A stretch of 64,000 bases of DNA, taken from assembly GCF_030296935.1 (NCBI RefSeq), contig NZ_AP028032.1:2666001-2730000 (forward strand), written 5' to 3'. The stretch is from Coprobacter fastidiosus (GTDB taxonomy: Bacteria; Bacteroidota; Bacteroidia; Bacteroidales; Coprobacteraceae). Of the stretch, positions 61,412 through 64,000 are shown piece by piece. How positions within the stretch are numbered: the stretch's first letter is position 1; each line of letters begins with the position of its first letter. The notes under the pieces were generated by a model. That model did not search any database. It had not been told where the DNA came from and saw only the letters and a program-made list of their open reading frames with translations. The translations under genes and the position numbers were made by a program.

Positions 61412-62047
61412 ATGCTGGAATCGGAAGAAAAGTGGTTGAAGAGAATCCGGACGAATATGGAAGAATTGCTTCCGGAGAATGAGACTGTTGAAATAGACAT
61501 TTTTGGAGTCGATGTGGGAGAGTATATTCGTGCTAAACTCCCGGATGCGATTGCCCGGGTATTTATTACAGCTCCGGTTCATCTGTTAGAAGGAAAGGAG
61601 TGTAAAGATGTTTTATTTCCGGAAAAACGCCAGGATGGCAGCGGCAGAGTGGTTTTCCCGGAAAAGGTGTTGAGAGTGCTTTCTTTTAAAATGAAAGGTT
61701 GGAATCGTCCGGTAACCCGGTTTATAAATTCTTGCCATGCAAAAAGCGAACTGCAATATAATCGGTATGTGCGAGGAGGGGTGAATAAGCCTGTTGCCGT
61801 TTTATCTATGTCTGCATCGGATAGGGTTGTTCTGGATTATTATTCGTTACCTGCGTCTTTACGTGTTCATGAGGTCGATAGTGCGGTGTATATACCTGTC
61901 CCGGAAATGCAGGATGGCGGTTATGATGTCCCGGCCAGGTTGGCGGATGCTGTTGGATATGTCTGCGCAGCTATGGTTTATGAGATATTGGGGCAACCGG
62001 ATATGGCGGCACAAATGGTTGGAAGAGTCGCATTGCCGGAATTATAG
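61412..62047 (+). CDS. Head-tail connector-like protein
   Basis: The protein has 211 residues. The C-terminal part ARLADAVGYVCAAMVYEILG followed by QPDMAAQMV is reminiscent of phage head-tail adaptor proteins, whose helical ends pack in a ring below the portal. The N-terminal part is acidic and helical (MLESEEKWLKRIRTNMEELL). It starts 14 bp after the previous gene. The function is inferred from position and pattern only. Confidence 0.5.
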   Translation: MLESEEKWLKRIRTNMEELLPENETVEIDIFGVDVGEYIRAKLPDAIARVFITAPVHLLEGKECKDVLFPEKRQDGSGRVVFPEKVLRVLSFKMKGWNRPVTRFINSCHAKSELQYNRYVRGGVNKPVAVLSMSASDRVVLDYYSLPASLRVHEVDSAVYIPVPEMQDGGYDVPARLADAVGYVCAAMVYEILGQPDMAAQMVGRVALPEL

Positions 62048-62078
62048 AATTATAAATAAGTTATTTAAGATCAGAAAA

Positions 62079-63443
62079 ATGTTTACACAAGGAAAATTTA
62101 TGGGATATTATTGGGGAGTCGGCGCATTTTTGTCCAGACACCCTAACGGAGGAATCCCCGGTGGTTTTTTCGTGAACGGAGAGACCAATTCGATATGGGT
62201 ATGGGATTTTCTCAACAAGAAATGGATAGACAGTAACCGGGTGGAAGGTCCGTTGCAAGGAGTGGTAGATGATCCGGCAACGTTTGAGCCGAATGCTAAA
62301 TTGGGAATAAAAACGACATATTTGTATGTGTCGAATAAGCCGGGTAACATCACATTTGCCAATTTTTTAAATGCGGGTGTTCCGATAGAGGTCTCTACCG
62401 AAACGAATGCTGTTATAATGTTATTTTGGAATGGCGATTATTGGGAGACGTCTGCCGTACCTATTTATGGAGATGTGTCGGACAAAGCCGACAAAGACTT
62501 GTCTAATGTTTCGGAAGAAGATTTGGTCAAGGTTCTTTATGGACCGGATTATGACAGCAGTACGGAAGCATTCAGGGAATTTATCACGACAGTACCGGAA
62601 TCGCTAAAAGTAATAAACAAGTCGGCAATAGACAATACCACATCTTCCGGCAGTTATATTGTCATCGATAAGCAAAAAACTGATAGCTCGTATTTGCTGC
62701 TGTTGGTAGATATGAGTGTAAATACGATAAACAGGGAAAAAACATATACACAGAAATTATTCGGAGACTCGTCCGGCGAAGTATTAGTAAGGGAAAAATC
62801 CGGAGACTCGGCATGGAGCGAATGGTCCTCCCCCTTTGTCCCCGTAGATCTGACGAATGTAGATAAAAAAGCAATTCAGGAGAAAGTTGGCATCTATGAA
62901 TCGGAATATACCAACGATACGGATGATTCCCGCCGCTTTATAGCATTAAAGGTTTGGGACGATGCCGATAATAACCGCAGTATTGGCATCACATCGGAAG
63001 GAGAGCCGTTCATAACCTTGTTGGATCCGGAGGAAAACCCGGAACGGATACCTCTTGCCCTTGCAAAAAATGCAAGTGATTTGGAAGCCGGTCTGATGCC
63101 TTCGTCGGACAAGCGGAAACTGGACTCGATCGAAATCATAGATATCGATCTCAATACCGCTGATGGTACAGAAGAAATAGCCGATGCAGATACCGCCATA
63201 CCGTTTTTAGGAAACGACACATTCAATGATATAATCACGAATGTTGAAACGGGGACAAGATACCTGTTCTATTATAAATATACCGTTGAAGATACGACCT
63301 ATACAGGAAATTTTGTTTTTGCGACAGAAAATGACGGAGAAACCGGTAAAATAACCTTTACCAATCCGGAATCTCTCGTCTCCATGATAATAGAGAAAAT
63401 AAGACCGGATATGCCAATCCAAATAGCAGTAACATTACCATAA
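62079..63443 (+). CDS. Tail-fibre-like protein
   Basis: The protein has 454 residues from ATG 62079; the frame opens 95 codons earlier inside the preceding gene. Middle region: DLSNVSEEDLVKVL, a repeat-like KADKDLSNV, and SGDSAWSEWSSPF. Later the typical fibre motif GLMPSSDKRKLDSIEI is seen (compare the GLMS-x-x-D-K-x-K-L-D-G pattern of many phage fibres). Base usage changes near 62.56 kb: the coding strand becomes richer in A and C, which suggests a recombined module in the fibre. Confidence 0.65.
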   Translation: MFTQGKFMGYYWGVGAFLSRHPNGGIPGGFFVNGETNSIWVWDFLNKKWIDSNRVEGPLQGVVDDPATFEPNAKLGIKTTYLYVSNKPGNITFANFLNAGVPIEVSTETNAVIMLFWNGDYWETSAVPIYGDVSDKADKDLSNVSEEDLVKVLYGPDYDSSTEAFREFITTVPESLKVINKSAIDNTTSSGSYIVIDKQKTDSSYLLLLVDMSVNTINREKTYTQKLFGDSSGEVLVREKSGDSAWSEWSSPFVPVDLTNVDKKAIQEKVGIYESEYTNDTDDSRRFIALKVWDDADNNRSIGITSEGEPFITLLDPEENPERIPLALAKNASDLEAGLMPSSDKRKLDSIEIIDIDLNTADGTEEIADADTAIPFLGNDTFNDIITNVETGTRYLFYYKYTVEDTTYTGNFVFATENDGETGKITFTNPESLVSMIIEKIRPDMPIQIAVTLP

Positions 63444-63461
63444 CGATAAAACCATAACAAT

Positions 63462-63728
63462 ATGAACAATATCATGCCCTTAGATAAGAACCTCAATCCC
63501 GTACCGGTATTGCCGATAGGAACAGCCCAAGACATCACGGACGGGACACTTCCGTCAGGAGCAAGCCGTATAATCCGGATAACGGCCGTTACCGACTGCC
63601 GGCTCTGGCAATATAGAGGAGATAAAACCGGCAGTGGAGTTCTCCTCCCGTCCGGACAGACAGAATACTTTTCGGTATATGAGGGGTATTCGATAGAGAT
63701 ATCGGGAACAGCAAATGTAATGGAATGA
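63462..63728 (+). CDS. Small protein following the tail-fibre gene
   Basis: The protein has 88 residues, probably all beta (IIRITAVTDCRLWQYRGDKT, LLPSGQTEYFSVYEGYSIEI). It resembles small virion or fibre-associated beta-sandwich proteins but matches no family I can name. Its stop overlaps the next start (ATGATGA), so the two are translated together. It shares the A/C-rich base usage of the fibre's second half. Confidence 0.6.
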   Translation: MNNIMPLDKNLNPVPVLPIGTAQDITDGTLPSGASRIIRITAVTDCRLWQYRGDKTGSGVLLPSGQTEYFSVYEGYSIEISGTANVME

Positions 63729-64000
63729 TGAACGGATTAGGGAACTTAGGACATTTAGGGAAGCTTGGTCACGCTTCAACCTCCGGGACGAACCATCCGG
63801 AAGTAGAGGCCTCCGGCCGAGCTTTTCCGATCTGGAACACGAAACCGGGAGACGATAAACTGTTGTCCCTATCGATACATGGGCTTACGGAACATATCGG
63901 CACACCGACTCCGGAGAATCCCGTACCTATGCGATCGGTAGGAGACAGTGGGCTGTTTTTGTCAGTCATGCCGGATAAAGCAGGAAGCGATTACCAGTTG
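63725..64000 (+). CDS. Tail or baseplate-type protein, N-terminal part (cut by the window end)
   Basis: Ninety-two codons are open to the window edge, starting at ATG 63725 (or ATG 63728). The N-terminus is Gly/Leu-rich (MNGLGNLGHLGKLGH), then RAFPIWNTKPGDDKLLSLSI and GTPTPENPVPMRSVGD. The G-T-P-x-P-E-N-P-V-P motif is common in phage tail proteins with carbohydrate-binding modules. The remainder lies outside the window. Confidence 0.6.
   Translation, partial: MMNGLGNLGHLGKLGHASTSGTNHPEVEASGRAFPIWNTKPGDDKLLSLSIHGLTEHIGTPTPENPVPMRSVGDSGLFLSVMPDKAGSDYQL

Larger units (their letters stand above)
58707..64000 (+). mobile_element. Phage-like structural gene module (runs off the window)
   Basis: Seven genes on one strand include a capsid-like protein, a connector-like protein and tail-fibre-like proteins. 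No terminase, portal, tape-measure or integrase gene is seen within the window. It is an incomplete view of a prophage, or a reduced domesticated element. Confidence 0.6.

Noticed and set aside
61794-62078. Upstream part of the tail-fibre frame
   Set aside because: It overlaps the connector-like gene out of frame; the protein starts at ATG 62079.
1-64000. CRISPR array
   Set aside because: No evenly spaced short direct repeats with unique spacers were seen. The repeats found are dispersed, longer and inverted-ended.

Overview
The window is a stretch of a Bacteroidales chromosome, probably from a gut species; a relative of Barnesiella or Coprobacter is possible, but I cannot fix the genus. The signs are -7 promoter boxes of the Bacteroidetes type (TAnnTTTG), few Shine-Dalgarno sequences, a TonB/ExbB/ExbD operon carrying two ExbD genes, a propeller-type regulator with an AraC output domain, GH43 and GH95-like glycosidases, DUF1573 and DUF3256 proteins, and a glutamate decarboxylase cluster like the one in Bacteroides.

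Layout. 1-5.3 kb: the TonB energy-transduction operon (exbB end, two exbD, tonB, a small membrane protein, a PstS-like lipoprotein, a TPR protein). 5.4-24.4 kb: housekeeping genes, namely a pabB/pabC pair, a SusR-like membrane regulator, class II aldolase, speA, truA, a CorC/HlyC-type protein, an HU protein, a 30-residue AURKAIP1/COX24-like protein, RNase G, a nucleoside phosphorylase, hisS, a GNAT enzyme and a membrane-anchored MutS-like ATPase. 24.6-33 kb: tandem DUF1573 proteins, MeaB, a CPA2 antiporter and two secreted glycosidases. 33-38.3 kb: a glutamate-dependent acid-resistance cluster (gadC, an unusual channel, glsA, gadB). 38.6-42.7 kb: two drug/metabolite-type transporters, a phosphoesterase and a small secreted protein.

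43.2-51.9 kb is a genomic island at the 3' end of tRNA-Phe. It is bounded by a 26-bp direct repeat of the tRNA end (25 of 26 bases match). It has no integrase, has an IS21-family element at its left edge, and carries a tightly packed six-gene cassette: Cro/XRE-type HTH, EcoRI-type adenine methyltransferase, DUF262-HNH nuclease, zinc-ribbon protein, DUF4145/HEPN-like protein and AlbA_2 (Schlafen-like) protein. The cassette looks like a modification-linked defence system and is the best candidate here for an undescribed system.

52-58.3 kb holds chromosomal genes (NYN/LOTUS protein, PfkB kinase, Bax-inhibitor-1 protein, fumarase) around a three-gene operon (54.3-55.7 kb) that includes a spanin-like lipoprotein. 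58.7-64 kb is a phage-like module: a possible scaffold, a protein resembling SU10-type major capsid proteins but with an N-terminal membrane or signal segment, a connector-like protein and tail-fibre-like genes that run off the window.

A family of about 160-200 bp AT-rich repeats with ends like AGAGCCTGTCTAAATTTT is scattered between genes throughout the window (about a dozen copies or fragments). One copy, reduced to its two ends, sits inside the loop of the gadB terminator.
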